From Sva-07 sp031398325 (GTDB lineage: Bacteria > Actinomycetota > Acidimicrobiia > Acidimicrobiales > Ilumatobacteraceae), in contig JANNNB010000323.1 of assembly GCA_031398325.1 (NCBI GenBank), positions 1 through 64,000 on the forward strand: a stretch of DNA of 64,000 nucleotides, in the 5' to 3' direction. Positions 1-8,326 of this stretch are shown here, piece after piece; the stretch's first letter is position 1, and each line of letters begins with the position of its first letter. The notes under the pieces are model-generated. The model was not told the DNA's origin and made no database searches. It saw nothing but the letters and a program-made list of their open reading frames with translations. Position numbers and translations under genes: made by a program.

Positions 1-132
1 AGGTGTCGAGAGAGGTGTCGAGAGAGGTGTCGAGAGAGGTGTCGAGAGAGGTGTCGAGAGAGGTGTCGAGAGAGGTGTCGAGAGAGGTGTCGAGCCGGGT
101 GGCGAGAGAGGTGTCGAGAGAGGTGTCGAGCG
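1..132. repeat. 12-bp coding minisatellite in the ohrR 3' end
   Basis: The unit aggtgtcgagag occurs seven times exactly (1-84), then three or four more times with one to three substitutions to about 132. The unit length is a multiple of three, so copy-number change keeps the ohrR frame open and only lengthens or shortens an LDTS-repeat tail. The array begins at or before the window edge, so the total copy number is unknown. Confidence 0.95.
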
Positions 133-559
133 CCGTGAGCATCCGGTCGAGGATGACGCGCAGCGAGAAGAGGTCCTCGGCGGGCAGGCCCAGCCGTTCG
201 ACGAGTGCACCAGGGACATGAGCGAGGTCGTCCTGGAGGCGGTCACCCTCCGGGGTGAGCGTGATCATCACGCGACGCTCGTCGGTGGTGTCGCGCTGAC
301 GGCGAATGAGGCCAGCCTGCTCGAGTCGCTTGAGAAGCGGCGTCAACGTTCCCGAGTCGAGTCGCAATCGTGCGCCGAGGTCACCGACGGACTGGCCGCC
401 GGGCGGCCCTGACCACAGGGCCAACATGGTGAGGTACTGCGGATACGTCAGGCCGTGGGGCTCGAGCAGCGGCGCGTAGGCGCGGGTGAGTGCGCGCGAC
501 GCGGCGTAGAGGGGGAAGCAGAGCTGGAGGTCGAGCTCGAGCTGGGCGTGCCGGGGCAT
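1..559 (-). CDS. ohrR: OhrR, MarR-family organic-peroxide sensor repressor (3' end beyond window)
   Basis: A winged-helix MarR-type regulator that represses ohr until a conserved cysteine is oxidised by an organic hydroperoxide. Reading from the ATG at 559, the N-terminus has LDLQLCFPLY, with Cys14 at the position of the sensor cysteine of Bacillus OhrR, then TYPQY and the DNA-recognition and wing segment LRLDSGTLTPLLKRLEQ...RRQRDTTDERRVMITLT. These are close matches to the OhrR subfamily. It is divergent from ohr across 52 bp. The C-terminus is odd: after about residue 142 the reading frame runs into a 12-bp tandem repeat that encodes LDTS over and over and continues off the edge of the window, so the true end is not visible. 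A TACAGT box (- strand, 571-566) lies 6 nt before the ATG, which suggests a leaderless transcript. Confidence 0.9.
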   Translation of the reverse strand, partial: MPRHAQLELDLQLCFPLYAASRALTRAYAPLLEPHGLTYPQYLTMLALWSGPPGGQSVGDLGARLRLDSGTLTPLLKRLEQAGLIRRQRDTTDERRVMITLTPEGDRLQDDLAHVPGALVERLGLPAEDLFSLRVILDRMLTALDTSLDTSLATRLDTSLDTSLDTSLDTSLDTSLDTSLDTSLDT

Positions 560-575
560 TCTTCTACTGTACATG

Positions 576-604
576 TTGCACAATTCACTCGTGCCCCATA
601 TGAT
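576..604 (+). promoter_or_regulatory. ohr promoter (leaderless)
   Basis: TTGCAC at 576-581 and TATGAT at 599-604 are separated by 17 bp, close to the SigA/sigma-70 consensus. The -10 box ends 7 nt before the ohr ATG, so transcription should start at or next to the start codon. The -35 box lies about 5 bp from the ohrR -10 box (566-571 on the other strand), so OhrR bound between them could block both promoters. No Shine-Dalgarno sequence precedes the ATG. Confidence 0.7.
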
Positions 605-611
605 TCGCCCC

Positions 612-1028
612 ATGACACCGATCTACAGCACCACTGTCCATGCCACCGGCGACGGCCGAAACGGCCACGTCTCGTCCGACGACGGGATCATCGATTTCTC
701 CGTCCTCATGCCGAAGGAGCTCGGCGGCGCCGGCGGGGCGACGAACCCCGAGCAGCTGTTCGCCGCCGGATACGCGGCGTGCTTCCACTCGGCGCTGCGG
801 CTCGTCGCGGGCGGGATCGGTGTCGACACGACCGACTCGGCCGTGTCGGCGACCGTGCACCTCGGCACCACCGCAACGGGCGGCTTCGGCATCGGCGTCG
901 AGCTCGATGTGAGCCTGCCGAACGCCACACCCGAGCAGGCACAGCTCGCCGTCGACAAGGCGCACGAGGTGTGTCCCTACTCGAACGCCACCCGCAACAA
1001 CATCGACGTCGCGCTCTCCGTCGTCTGA
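612..1028 (+). CDS. ohr: Organic hydroperoxide resistance protein Ohr
   Basis: A thiol peroxidase of the OsmC/Ohr family that reduces organic hydroperoxides, typically with lipoyl or dihydrolipoamide reductant. It is 138 aa long, the usual size. The two catalytic cysteines are visible: Cys57 in GYAACFHSAL and Cys121 in EVCPYSNATRNN. The N-terminal IYSTTVHATGDGRNGHV and GGATNPEQLFAAGYAACF are family signatures. An upstream ATG at 573 is in frame but lies inside the promoter; the ATG at 612 sits 7 nt after the -10 box and gives the usual N-terminus. Paired with ohrR, it forms the standard peroxide-inducible unit. Confidence 0.95.
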   Translation: MTPIYSTTVHATGDGRNGHVSSDDGIIDFSVLMPKELGGAGGATNPEQLFAAGYAACFHSALRLVAGGIGVDTTDSAVSATVHLGTTATGGFGIGVELDVSLPNATPEQAQLAVDKAHEVCPYSNATRNNIDVALSVV

Positions 1029-1051
1029 CCCGGCCCGCTCGACGTGCGCGT

Positions 1052-1088
1052 CGGTTGGTGCGCGGGGTCAGGCACCGCGCACCAACCG
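1052..1088. terminator. Bidirectional hairpin terminator between ohr and the acyl-CoA synthetase
   Basis: Perfect 14-bp inverted repeat: CGGTTGGTGCGCGG at 1052-1065 pairs with 1075-1088 around a 9-nt loop. It lies in the 77-bp gap between two convergent genes. There is no T-run on either side, as is common in high-GC actinobacteria. Confidence 0.75.
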
Positions 1089-1105
1089 GCGGGTCACGCC
1101 ACCGT

Positions 1106-2629
1106 TCAGCGTCCGGGTGCCGTGAGTTCGCCGCGGATGACCTTGCCGAGCTTGTTGCGGGGGAGTTCCTCGATGCGATGAAACATCCGCGGCCGCTTGT
1201 ATGGCACGAGCCGGGAAGCCGCCCATGCGGACAGTGCGTCCACGTCGAGCACGTCGTCATCCGACTCGACGAACGCCGTCACGATCTCGCCCCATTCCGC
1301 GGACGGAGTGCCGACGACCGCCACGTCGCGCACGGACGGATGATCTCGCAGCACGTCCTCGATCTCGCGTGGGTAGACGTTGAAACCGCCGCTGATGATC
1401 AACTCCTTCGACCGGCCGACGATGCGTAGGTACCCGTCGTCGTCCAGCTCGCCGATGTCGCCCGTACGGAACCACCCGTCGCCGTCGAACGCCGCCGCGT
1501 TCGGGTCGGCCACGGTCGGGTCGGCGGACACGTAGCCCGAGAACACGTTGGGACCGTTCACGAGGATCTCGCCGGAAGCGTCGAGTCGCAGCTCGACACC
1601 GGGCAAGGCGATGCCGACCGACCCTGGTCGCCGTTCGCCGTCGTACGGGTTCGACACCAACATGATCGTCTCGGTCATGCCATAGCGTTCGAGCACCACC
1701 TGACCGCACCGCTCCCGGATCCGGTCGTGCATGTCGGCGCTCAGCGGGGCCGACCCGGCCACGCAGAGCCGCAGCGTCCCGAGCCGTTCAGCTCCGGCTG
1801 CCTCGACGAGGCGGGCGTACATCGTCGGCACACCGAAGAACATGGTGGCGCCGGGGGCCGCCGCCAGCACCTGTTCGGGATCGAACCGGTCGTGCAGGAG
1901 CGCGGTCCCGCCGGTCAGCAGCGTGCCGTGCAGCCCGACACCGAGGCCGTGGATGTGGAACAGCGGCAGACACAGGATCAGGCAATCGTCGTTGGTCCAC
2001 CGCCACGCGACCCGAATCGCCTCGGCACTCGCCAGGAGGTTGCCGTGGGACAGCACGACACCCTTCGGCCTGCCCGTCGTGCCCGACGTGAACGGGAGCA
2101 ACGCCGGATCGGAGGCCGTGACATCGTCGAGGTCGGGAGTTTCGCCGTCCGGCACGTCGACGTCGATGTCGGTGACGACCAGCAACGGGTCAGCGGCCAG
2201 CGCCGCGTCGCGCAGGGACGCTGAGCCCAGCACGGCCGCCGCCGGCGCGGCGGCCTCGATCAGCGTTGCGAGCTCGTGGTCGGTGTAGGCGCTGTTGACC
2301 GGAATGCCGACCAGGCCGGAGCGCATCGCCGCGACGTGGGCGACCACGAAGTCGTGGGTCGCAGGGCCCGACAGCAGGACCCGGTCGCCGCGCCGAAGAC
2401 CCGCACCGGCGAACCTCCCGGCCACACGAGCTGATCGTGCGAGCAGATCTCCCGCAGTCAGCCACCCGTCGATCTCGTCGTGGATGACAGGGCGGTCGGG
2501 TTCCGCTCGCCATCGTGCGGCCCACGCGGCCGGAAGCGACCCGGTTGCGAGCAGGTCCACGTCGCGCCAATCTCGCCCGGCCGGCAGATGGATCGCCCAC
2601 GGAGGAGTTCGGCCGTTGCGCGTCGTCAT
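1106..2629 (-). CDS. AMP-forming acyl-CoA synthetase, malonyl-CoA synthetase (MatB)-like
   Basis: ANL-superfamily adenylating enzyme that would activate a carboxylic acid to its CoA thioester using ATP. Visible motifs are the P-loop-like PFTSGTTGRPKGVVLSH, MFFGVPTMYARL (typical of MatB/FadD36-type malonyl-CoA synthetases), the YGMTET motif, the hinge GRSKELIISGGFNVYPREIED and the C-terminal catalytic-lysine region RNKLGKVIR. The chosen ATG at 2629 gives 507 aa, normal for MatB; an in-frame ATG at 2701 would add 24 arginine-rich residues with no family similarity that I can recognise. The substrate (malonate, methylmalonate or another short acid) is inferred from motif resemblance only. It is convergent with ohr and divergent from the P-type ATPase. 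Confidence 0.85.
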   Translation of the reverse strand: MTTRNGRTPPWAIHLPAGRDWRDVDLLATGSLPAAWAARWRAEPDRPVIHDEIDGWLTAGDLLARSARVAGRFAGAGLRRGDRVLLSGPATHDFVVAHVAAMRSGLVGIPVNSAYTDHELATLIEAAAPAAAVLGSASLRDAALAADPLLVVTDIDVDVPDGETPDLDDVTASDPALLPFTSGTTGRPKGVVLSHGNLLASAEAIRVAWRWTNDDCLILCLPLFHIHGLGVGLHGTLLTGGTALLHDRFDPEQVLAAAPGATMFFGVPTMYARLVEAAGAERLGTLRLCVAGSAPLSADMHDRIRERCGQVVLERYGMTETIMLVSNPYDGERRPGSVGIALPGVELRLDASGEILVNGPNVFSGYVSADPTVADPNAAAFDGDGWFRTGDIGELDDDGYLRIVGRSKELIISGGFNVYPREIEDVLRDHPSVRDVAVVGTPSAEWGEIVTAFVESDDDVLDVDALSAWAASRLVPYKRPRMFHRIEELPRNKLGKVIRGELTAPGR

Positions 2630-2731
2630 GGTGCTGCCCACCCTTGTCGGTCGGAGCGCTCGACGCCAGCCCGAGAGGGCGCTCGGGGAGTAGCCCGCCA
2701 TCGGGCGGCCGCACCACCTACCCTGCGGGTC

Positions 2732-5152
2732 GTGGAAGTGGCGACGGCAGTCGGCGGACTCGACTCGAGGGAGGTCGCCGAGCGCATCGCAGACGGTCGC
2801 GTCAATCGCACCACGCGGACGTCCAGCCGGAGCGTCAAGGAGATCATCCGGACGAACGTCTTCACGTTCTTCAACCTGATCGTCGGGTCGCTGTTCGTCG
2901 TGATGCTCATCGTCGGTCCCGTCCAGGACGCGCTGTTCGGGATCGTCGCCATCGCCAACACGCTGATCGGCATCATCCAGGAGGTTCGGGCCAAGCGGTC
3001 GTTGGAGCGGCTCAGCCTCGTCGGTCGCCCCCGCGTGGTGGCGATCCGCGACGGGGTCGAGCAGGACGTCGAGCCCGAAGATGTCGTGCTCGACGACCTC
3101 GTGGTGCTCGCGTCCGGAGCGCAGCTCGCCGTCGACGGTGTGATCGTCGACGACGAGTCGCTCGAGATCGACGAATCGTTGCTGACGGGGGAGTCGGACC
3201 CGATCGAGAAGCAGCCCGGCGACACGGCGATGTCGGGCAGCTTCGTGGTCGCCGGCCGCGGCACGATGAGGGTGACCGCAGTCGGCGACGACTCGTATGC
3301 CGCCAAACTCGGCGATCAGGCGAGCCGGTTCACGATGGTGCGCTCACAGATCCGAGACGACATCAACCGGGTGTTGCGCCTCGTCACCTGGGCGCTCATC
3401 CCGATCTCGATCCTGCTCGCCATCAGTCAGGTTCGCGACAGCGAGACCTGGCAGGACGCGATCAGCGGCACGGTCGCCGGGATCATCACGATGATCCCCG
3501 AAGGCCTCGTGTTGCTGACGAGCATCGCGTTCGCCGTCGGCGTCGTCACGCTCGGTCGCCAGGGGTGTCTCGTGCAGGAGCTGGCCGCCGTCGAAGGGCT
3601 GGCGCGGGTCGACGTCGTGTGCGCCGACAAGACGGGCACGCTCACCGAAGACCGCATGGAGGTCGTCGAGATCGTGCCGTCCGGCCCGGCCGATGACGAC
3701 CGTGGTTCGAACGACGCCGAGTCGCTCAGCGACGAATCGGTCCGACAGGTGCTGGCGGCGCTCGCCCACGCCGACCAGTCGCCGAACGCGTCGATGGCGG
3801 CGATCGGCCAGGCGTGCGACACCGATCCGGGATGGACCCCGACCGCAGTTGCCGCCTTCTCGTCGGCCCGCAAGTGGAGTGGTGTCTCCTTCGGGGCCGA
3901 CGGCGACTGGGTGATCGGCGCGCCAGAGATCCTGCTCGACGCTGCTGCCGCGACGGGCACGAGCTCCGACGATCCGAATCTCGTCGCGGCGCGTCGATTC
4001 GCCGACCAGGGATTGCGGGTCCTGCTCGTTGCACGGGCTGCGGCGTCGGTCGATCGAGCCGACGACATCCGCCCGGTCCGGCCGGTAGGCCTCGTCGTGC
4101 TCGCGCAGGCGGTCCGACCCGACAGCGGAGCGACCCTCGACTACTTCCGCCAGCAAGGCGTGATCGTCAAGGTCATCTCCGGCGACGATCCGCGCACGGT
4201 GGGAGCGATCGCCTTGCGGCTCGGATTGGAGCAGGCTGAGCACCCGGTCGACGCACGGACGATGCCGACGTTCGATCCCGAGTCCGGCGCCGACGACCCC
4301 CAGCGGGCGGCGTTCGCCGAGATCGTCGCCGGCAACTCCGTGTTCGGGCGGGTCACGCCACATCAGAAGCGGGCCATGGTCGGTTCGCTGCAGGCGGCCG
4401 GCAGAACGGTCGCCATGACCGGCGACGGTGTCAACGACGTGCTGGCGCTCAAGGATGCCGATATCGGTGTGGCGATGGGGTCCGGCTCGGACGCGACGCG
4501 ATCGGTGGCGCAGCTCGTGCTGCTCGAGAACAAGTTCGCCGTGCTGCCGTCGGTCGTGGCCGAGGGGCGCAAGGTCATCGGCAACATCGAACGCGTCGCG
4601 AAGCTGTTCCTCACCAAGTCGGTGTACGGCGCGATCATGGCGGTGTCGATCGGCATCCTGCAGGCGCCGTTCCCGTTCCTGCCCCGACACCTCACTGTCG
4701 TGACTGCGCTGACGATCGGCATCCCTGCGTTCCTGCTGGCACTGGCCCCGAACCGAGACGTGGTGGCACCGAACATGGTGGCGCGCGTGCTCCGGTTCAG
4801 CGTCCCGGCGGGGGCGATCGCGTCGGCAGCGGCACTGTTCGCGTTCATGGTCAGCAGGAACAGCGACGGCACGACGCTCACGCAGGACCGCACCGCCGCC
4901 ACCATCGCGCTGTTCCTCGTCGGGATGGGAGCGCTGGTCGCGGTCGCGCGGCCGCTGGTGCTGTGGAAGGTGCTGATGATCGCTGCGTTGAACGTCGCGT
5001 TCGTCCTCGCGATGATGATCGAGTTCGTGTACAAGTTCTTCGCCTTCGAGATCGCCAATTCACGCGACGTCTGGGTCGCCATCGCCGTCGGCCTCGCCGG
5101 TGCCGTCGCCGTGATCGGCATCGGGTCCCGCACGATCCCCGCCCAAGACTGA
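2732..5152 (+). CDS. ctpE: P-type cation-translocating ATPase, CtpE-like
   Basis: A membrane cation pump of about 806 aa. In order: two N-terminal membrane segments (TFFNLIVGSLFVVMLIVG), actuator domain with LTGESDP near residue 152, membrane motif MIPEGLVLLTS, phosphorylation site CADKTGTLTED near residue 299, the hinge GDGVNDVLALKDADIGVAMGSGSDATRS near 564, and a C-terminal membrane bundle. PEGLVLLTS in place of the PEGLP of classical calcium pumps is typical of actinobacterial CtpE, for which calcium uptake has been reported in mycobacteria; the ion here is not proven. The GTG at 2732 is chosen because a TACCCT box (2719-2724) ends 7 nt upstream. The frame is open back to 2480, but that part overlaps the divergent synthetase and does not look like protein. 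Confidence 0.88.
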   Translation: MEVATAVGGLDSREVAERIADGRVNRTTRTSSRSVKEIIRTNVFTFFNLIVGSLFVVMLIVGPVQDALFGIVAIANTLIGIIQEVRAKRSLERLSLVGRPRVVAIRDGVEQDVEPEDVVLDDLVVLASGAQLAVDGVIVDDESLEIDESLLTGESDPIEKQPGDTAMSGSFVVAGRGTMRVTAVGDDSYAAKLGDQASRFTMVRSQIRDDINRVLRLVTWALIPISILLAISQVRDSETWQDAISGTVAGIITMIPEGLVLLTSIAFAVGVVTLGRQGCLVQELAAVEGLARVDVVCADKTGTLTEDRMEVVEIVPSGPADDDRGSNDAESLSDESVRQVLAALAHADQSPNASMAAIGQACDTDPGWTPTAVAAFSSARKWSGVSFGADGDWVIGAPEILLDAAAATGTSSDDPNLVAARRFADQGLRVLLVARAAASVDRADDIRPVRPVGLVVLAQAVRPDSGATLDYFRQQGVIVKVISGDDPRTVGAIALRLGLEQAEHPVDARTMPTFDPESGADDPQRAAFAEIVAGNSVFGRVTPHQKRAMVGSLQAAGRTVAMTGDGVNDVLALKDADIGVAMGSGSDATRSVAQLVLLENKFAVLPSVVAEGRKVIGNIERVAKLFLTKSVYGAIMAVSIGILQAPFPFLPRHLTVVTALTIGIPAFLLALAPNRDVVAPNMVARVLRFSVPAGAIASAAALFAFMVSRNSDGTTLTQDRTAATIALFLVGMGALVAVARPLVLWKVLMIAALNVAFVLAMMIEFVYKFFAFEIANSRDVWVAIAVGLAGAVAVIGIGSRTIPAQD

Positions 5153-5186
5153 CGACGTTGCCGATCCGTCGGGTACCGTCGCCGTC

Positions 5187-5849
5187 GTGCGACGACAGGA
5201 CAAGGCGGACCGGATCGGCGAGATCCTCGACGATTTGTACCCCGACCCGGCCGTGCCGCTCGACCACACCGACCCGTACACGATGCTCGTCGCAGTGGCG
5301 CTGTCGGCACAGACGACGGACAAGAAGGTCAACCAGGTCACTCCTGCACTCTTCGCCGTCGCAAACACGCCGGAGAGGATGGCGGCGCTCGATCCCGACG
5401 TGATCCTCGGCTACATCCGCGAGGTCGGGCTCGCGCCGACGAAGGCCCGCAACCTGCACACGGCGGCCAACCAGATCGTCGACGCCGGTGGGGAAGTGAT
5501 CGCCGACTGGGACTTCCTCGAATCGCTGGCCGGAGTCGGCCACAAGACGGCAAGCGTGGTGATGGCGCAGGCGTTCGGGGTGCCGGCGTTCGCGGTCGAC
5601 ACCCACATCCATCGTTGCGCCGCCCGGTGGGGACTGTCCAACGGATCCACCGTCGAGAAGACCGAGCGCGACTTGAAATCGGTCTTCGCGCGCGAGACGT
5701 GGAACGCCCGGCACCTCCAGATCATCTACTTCGGTCGCGAGTACTGCCCGGCCCTGCGCCACGATCTGACCGCGTGCCCGATCTGTTCGTTCGCGGCGTC
5801 GAAGAAGCGCATCGCACAGGAGAATCCCGGTCGTCGGCTCAAGCCCTGA
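5187..5849 (+). CDS. nth: Endonuclease III (DNA glycosylase/AP lyase)
   Basis: Base-excision repair glycosylase of 220 aa that removes oxidised pyrimidines. The helix-hairpin-helix LAGVGHKTASVV carries the catalytic lysine, and FAVDTHIHRCAARWGL carries the catalytic aspartate. The C-terminal iron-sulfur region departs from the usual C-X6-C-X2-C-X5-C: it reads YCPALRHDLTACPICSF, which gives C-X9-C-X2-C and no fourth cysteine before the end. The GTG start at 5187 lies 7 nt after TACCGT (5174-5179), a leaderless arrangement. It follows ctpE by 34 bp but has its own promoter. Confidence 0.92.
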   Translation: MRRQDKADRIGEILDDLYPDPAVPLDHTDPYTMLVAVALSAQTTDKKVNQVTPALFAVANTPERMAALDPDVILGYIREVGLAPTKARNLHTAANQIVDAGGEVIADWDFLESLAGVGHKTASVVMAQAFGVPAFAVDTHIHRCAARWGLSNGSTVEKTERDLKSVFARETWNARHLQIIYFGREYCPALRHDLTACPICSFAASKKRIAQENPGRRLKP

Positions 5850-5910
5850 GTCGCCACGATCCGTGTCCGCCAACGCCAGCTCGACGAGTCGGTTCTGTCA
5901 GGATCGCAGC

Positions 5911-7149
5911 ATGGTCACGGACATCTTCCACGATCCGCAGCGGTACGGCGACATGCAGGCGTGGCGGGAGGAAGCCCTGCGGTTGCACGAGCGCGGCCCG
6001 ATCCACAAGGTCGAGATCGACGGGTTCCGGCCGGTCTGGGTGGTGATCGGCCACGACGAGGTGATGCAGATCGAGCGCGCCCCCGATCTGTTCACGAACG
6101 AGCCGATCCCCGTACTCGCCGACGACGCGGCGATCAAGATGACCGCCGAGTCGCCGATGCAGATCCGCACGCTGATCCACATGGACAAGCCGGATCACAC
6201 GGACTACCGGCGCCTGACCAACGACTGGTTCAAGCCGGCGAACATCGCACTGCGCGTCGGTCGTCTCGACGAGCTCAGCCGCGAGGTGGTGGCCAAGCTC
6301 GAAGCGGCCGCACCCGACGGGTCCGGTCTGATCGACTTCAGCCGCGAGGTCGCCATGAGCTACCCGCTGCAGGTGATCCTGTCGATCCTCGGCCTGCCCG
6401 AATCGGACTACTCGCGGATGCTCACCCTCACCCAGGAGCTGTTCGGGGCGACCGACCCCGACCTGCAACGCGGTTCCGGCACTCCTGAGGAGATGAGCGC
6501 GGTGATCATGGAGTTCTTCAGCTACTTCGCCCAGCTGACCCAGGATCGCATGGCCGAGCCCACCGACGATCTGGCGAGCCTGATCGCCAACGGTGAGATC
6601 CGCGGCGAACCGATGCCGGCACTGGAGAAGCTCGGCTACTACATCATCGTCGCGACGGCGGGCCACGATACGACCTCGGCGTCGATGTCCGAGGGCATGG
6701 CCCAGCTCGCTCGGAATCCGGACCAACTCGAGCTCCTACGGTCCGACCCGTCGCTGATCACCAACGCCGTGGAGGAGATGATCCGGCTCGCGTCGCCGGT
6801 ACGCCACTTCATGCGCACTGCCACCGCCGGCACCGAGGTCGGCGGCCAGCAGATCGCAGCGGGCGACTGGCTGATGCTCAACTACACGGCGGCCAACCTC
6901 GATCCGAGGCATTTCACGGACCCGTTGACGTTCGACGTGACCCGTGCGAACGCCAACAAGCAGATCGCGTTCGGTTTCGGCATCCACTTCTGCCTCGGCG
7001 CCCAGTTGGCCCGCCAGGAGCTGCGGTCACTGTTCTCCCATCTCGTGCCGCGCCTGGCTTCCGTCGAGCTCGCCGGGGGCGAAGCCACGAGCAAAGCGGT
7101 GTTCGTGAGCGGCTACAAATCCCTCCCGATCCGATACACCCTCACGTGA
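5911..7149 (+). CDS. Cytochrome P450
   Basis: Soluble heme monooxygenase of 412 aa. The I-helix oxygen-activation motif is AGHDTTSASM, the K-helix ExxR motif is EEMIRLASP, and the heme-ligand loop is FGFGIHFCLGAQLAR with the axial cysteine. Length and lack of a membrane anchor fit the bacterial class that uses a ferredoxin, but no ferredoxin or reductase gene lies nearby. The overall pattern resembles actinobacterial P450s acting on fatty acid, sterol or terpene-like substrates; I cannot assign a CYP family. An in-frame GTG at 5863 would add 16 residues; the ATG at 5911 gives the usual N-terminus. Confidence 0.9.
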   Translation: MVTDIFHDPQRYGDMQAWREEALRLHERGPIHKVEIDGFRPVWVVIGHDEVMQIERAPDLFTNEPIPVLADDAAIKMTAESPMQIRTLIHMDKPDHTDYRRLTNDWFKPANIALRVGRLDELSREVVAKLEAAAPDGSGLIDFSREVAMSYPLQVILSILGLPESDYSRMLTLTQELFGATDPDLQRGSGTPEEMSAVIMEFFSYFAQLTQDRMAEPTDDLASLIANGEIRGEPMPALEKLGYYIIVATAGHDTTSASMSEGMAQLARNPDQLELLRSDPSLITNAVEEMIRLASPVRHFMRTATAGTEVGGQQIAAGDWLMLNYTAANLDPRHFTDPLTFDVTRANANKQIAFGFGIHFCLGAQLARQELRSLFSHLVPRLASVELAGGEATSKAVFVSGYKSLPIRYTLT

Positions 7150-7150
7150 A

Positions 7151-7206
7151 CCTTCACCCTTCACACTTCACACTTCGCCCTTCACACTTCGCCCTTCGCC
7201 CTTCAC
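7151..7206. repeat. 7-bp tandem repeat, eight units
   Basis: Eight consecutive units of the form [c/a]cttc[a/g]c follow the P450 stop codon directly. The substitutions are confined to positions 1 and 6 of the unit. It is intergenic, in front of the LysM hydrolase gene. Confidence 0.9.
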
Positions 7207-7285
7207 CCAGTGACGATTTCAGGATTCGTGTGAAAAGTCTCAAGTTTTGGTCAAGGTCGAGGGTTGGGTGGCCGATGGATCTTGC

Positions 7286-8320
7286 GTGACGCGAATCAGA
7301 GGGATGTTCCTCATGGCCGGCCTGGCGCTGGTCATGTCCGTGCCAATGCTCGATGCCGGCTCCGCCGCTGCCTCGCCGAACCCGCCTGCACCGGCTCCCG
7401 CTGGGCAGCCGGTGGCGGTCACGGCGACGCCGACCCCCTACACGGTGCGATCGGGCGACAGCCTCGCCGGGGTCGCCTACCGGTACGGCATCAGCCTGTC
7501 GGCCCTGCTCAGGGCCAACTCGCTGACGGTTGCCAGCATGATCCATCCCGGCGACACGCTGACCTTGCCCGTCGGGGCGCGAGTGACACCACGCACCACC
7601 TCGACGTCCACCCGCACCGCCACACCTGCGACGTCCGCCAGCACCGCACCGCCGGCCGACGCTGCAGCGGCGGCCCCGGCGACCGCCGGATCGACGACCT
7701 ACGTGGTGAAGTCCGGCGACGCCCTTGCGGGGATTGCGTGGAGGCACGGCGTGAAGCTCGGAGCGCTGGTCAAGGCGAACAACATGACCACGGCGAGCAT
7801 GATCTATCCGGGTCAGACCCTCACCATCCCGCCGGCCACGATGCCGATCCCGGTCTCGGCCACCTCGGCCGCGGGTGTGTCGTCGGCCGCAGCACCGGTC
7901 GCCGCCCCTGCTCCGACCCCGACGAGCGCAGCGGCGCCCGCCCCGAACCCCTCGATCGACACGGTCCTGACCTTCCTGCAGTCCCAGGTCGGCAAGCCGT
8001 ACAAGTTCTTCACCGCCGGCCCGGACACCTACGACTGCTCCGGACTCGTCGTCGCCGGCTGGAAGCAGATCGGCGTCACGCTCCCGCACCAGAGCCAGGC
8101 GCTCTCGGGGAGGGGCACCGCCGTCGACTGGCTCACCACGCCGATCCTGCCCGGCGATCTCGTGTTCACCTCGGCGTACGACGACGCCGCTCGGGTCACG
8201 CACGTCGGCGTCGCGCTGTCGGATTCGACGTGGATCCACGCCGTTGGTGCGGGCCGGACGGTGAGCATCCATGCGATGCCTTCCGACACGCGGATCGTCG
8301 CCGTCCGTCGACTCGGCTGA
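7286..8320 (+). CDS. Secreted LysM-LysM-NlpC/P60 peptidoglycan hydrolase
   Basis: Exported cell-wall endopeptidase of about 344 aa. A signal peptide (TRIRGMFLMAGLALVMSVPMLDAGSAAA) is followed by two LysM peptidoglycan-binding modules (YTVRSGDSLAGVAYRYG...LTLP and YVVKSGDALAGIAWRHG...LTIP), a Pro/Ala-rich linker and a C-terminal NlpC/P60 domain. The catalytic cysteine is in YDCSGLVVAGW, the histidine in VTHVGVALSD, and the third polar residue probably in WIHAVGAG. I chose the GTG at 7286 because it puts arginines ahead of the hydrophobic core; ATG codons at 7304 and 7313 are alternatives. It is likely to cleave peptide stems during growth or division. Confidence 0.88.
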   Translation: MTRIRGMFLMAGLALVMSVPMLDAGSAAASPNPPAPAPAGQPVAVTATPTPYTVRSGDSLAGVAYRYGISLSALLRANSLTVASMIHPGDTLTLPVGARVTPRTTSTSTRTATPATSASTAPPADAAAAAPATAGSTTYVVKSGDALAGIAWRHGVKLGALVKANNMTTASMIYPGQTLTIPPATMPIPVSATSAAGVSSAAAPVAAPAPTPTSAAAPAPNPSIDTVLTFLQSQVGKPYKFFTAGPDTYDCSGLVVAGWKQIGVTLPHQSQALSGRGTAVDWLTTPILPGDLVFTSAYDDAARVTHVGVALSDSTWIHAVGAGRTVSIHAMPSDTRIVAVRRLG

Positions 8321-8326
8321 CCGGCC

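Noticed and set aside
1..132. Possible CRISPR array
   Set aside because: The units are 12 bp and directly adjacent, with no spacers, and are in frame with a gene.
3..221. Open + strand frame with SREV repeats over the 12-bp array
   Set aside because: It is the other-strand reading of the ohrR coding repeat; the - strand gives a convincing OhrR sequence.
455..1429. 324-aa + strand frame across ohr
   Set aside because: Arginine-rich composition, overlaps ohr and the synthetase, no recognisable domain.
3344..4690. 448-aa - strand frame inside the P-type ATPase
   Set aside because: High-GC shadow frame; the + strand carries all P-type ATPase motifs.
7207..7300. c-di-AMP (ydaO-type) riboswitch ahead of the wall hydrolase
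   Set aside because: Such switches often precede these genes in actinobacteria, but the gap is too short and lacks recognisable conserved segments.
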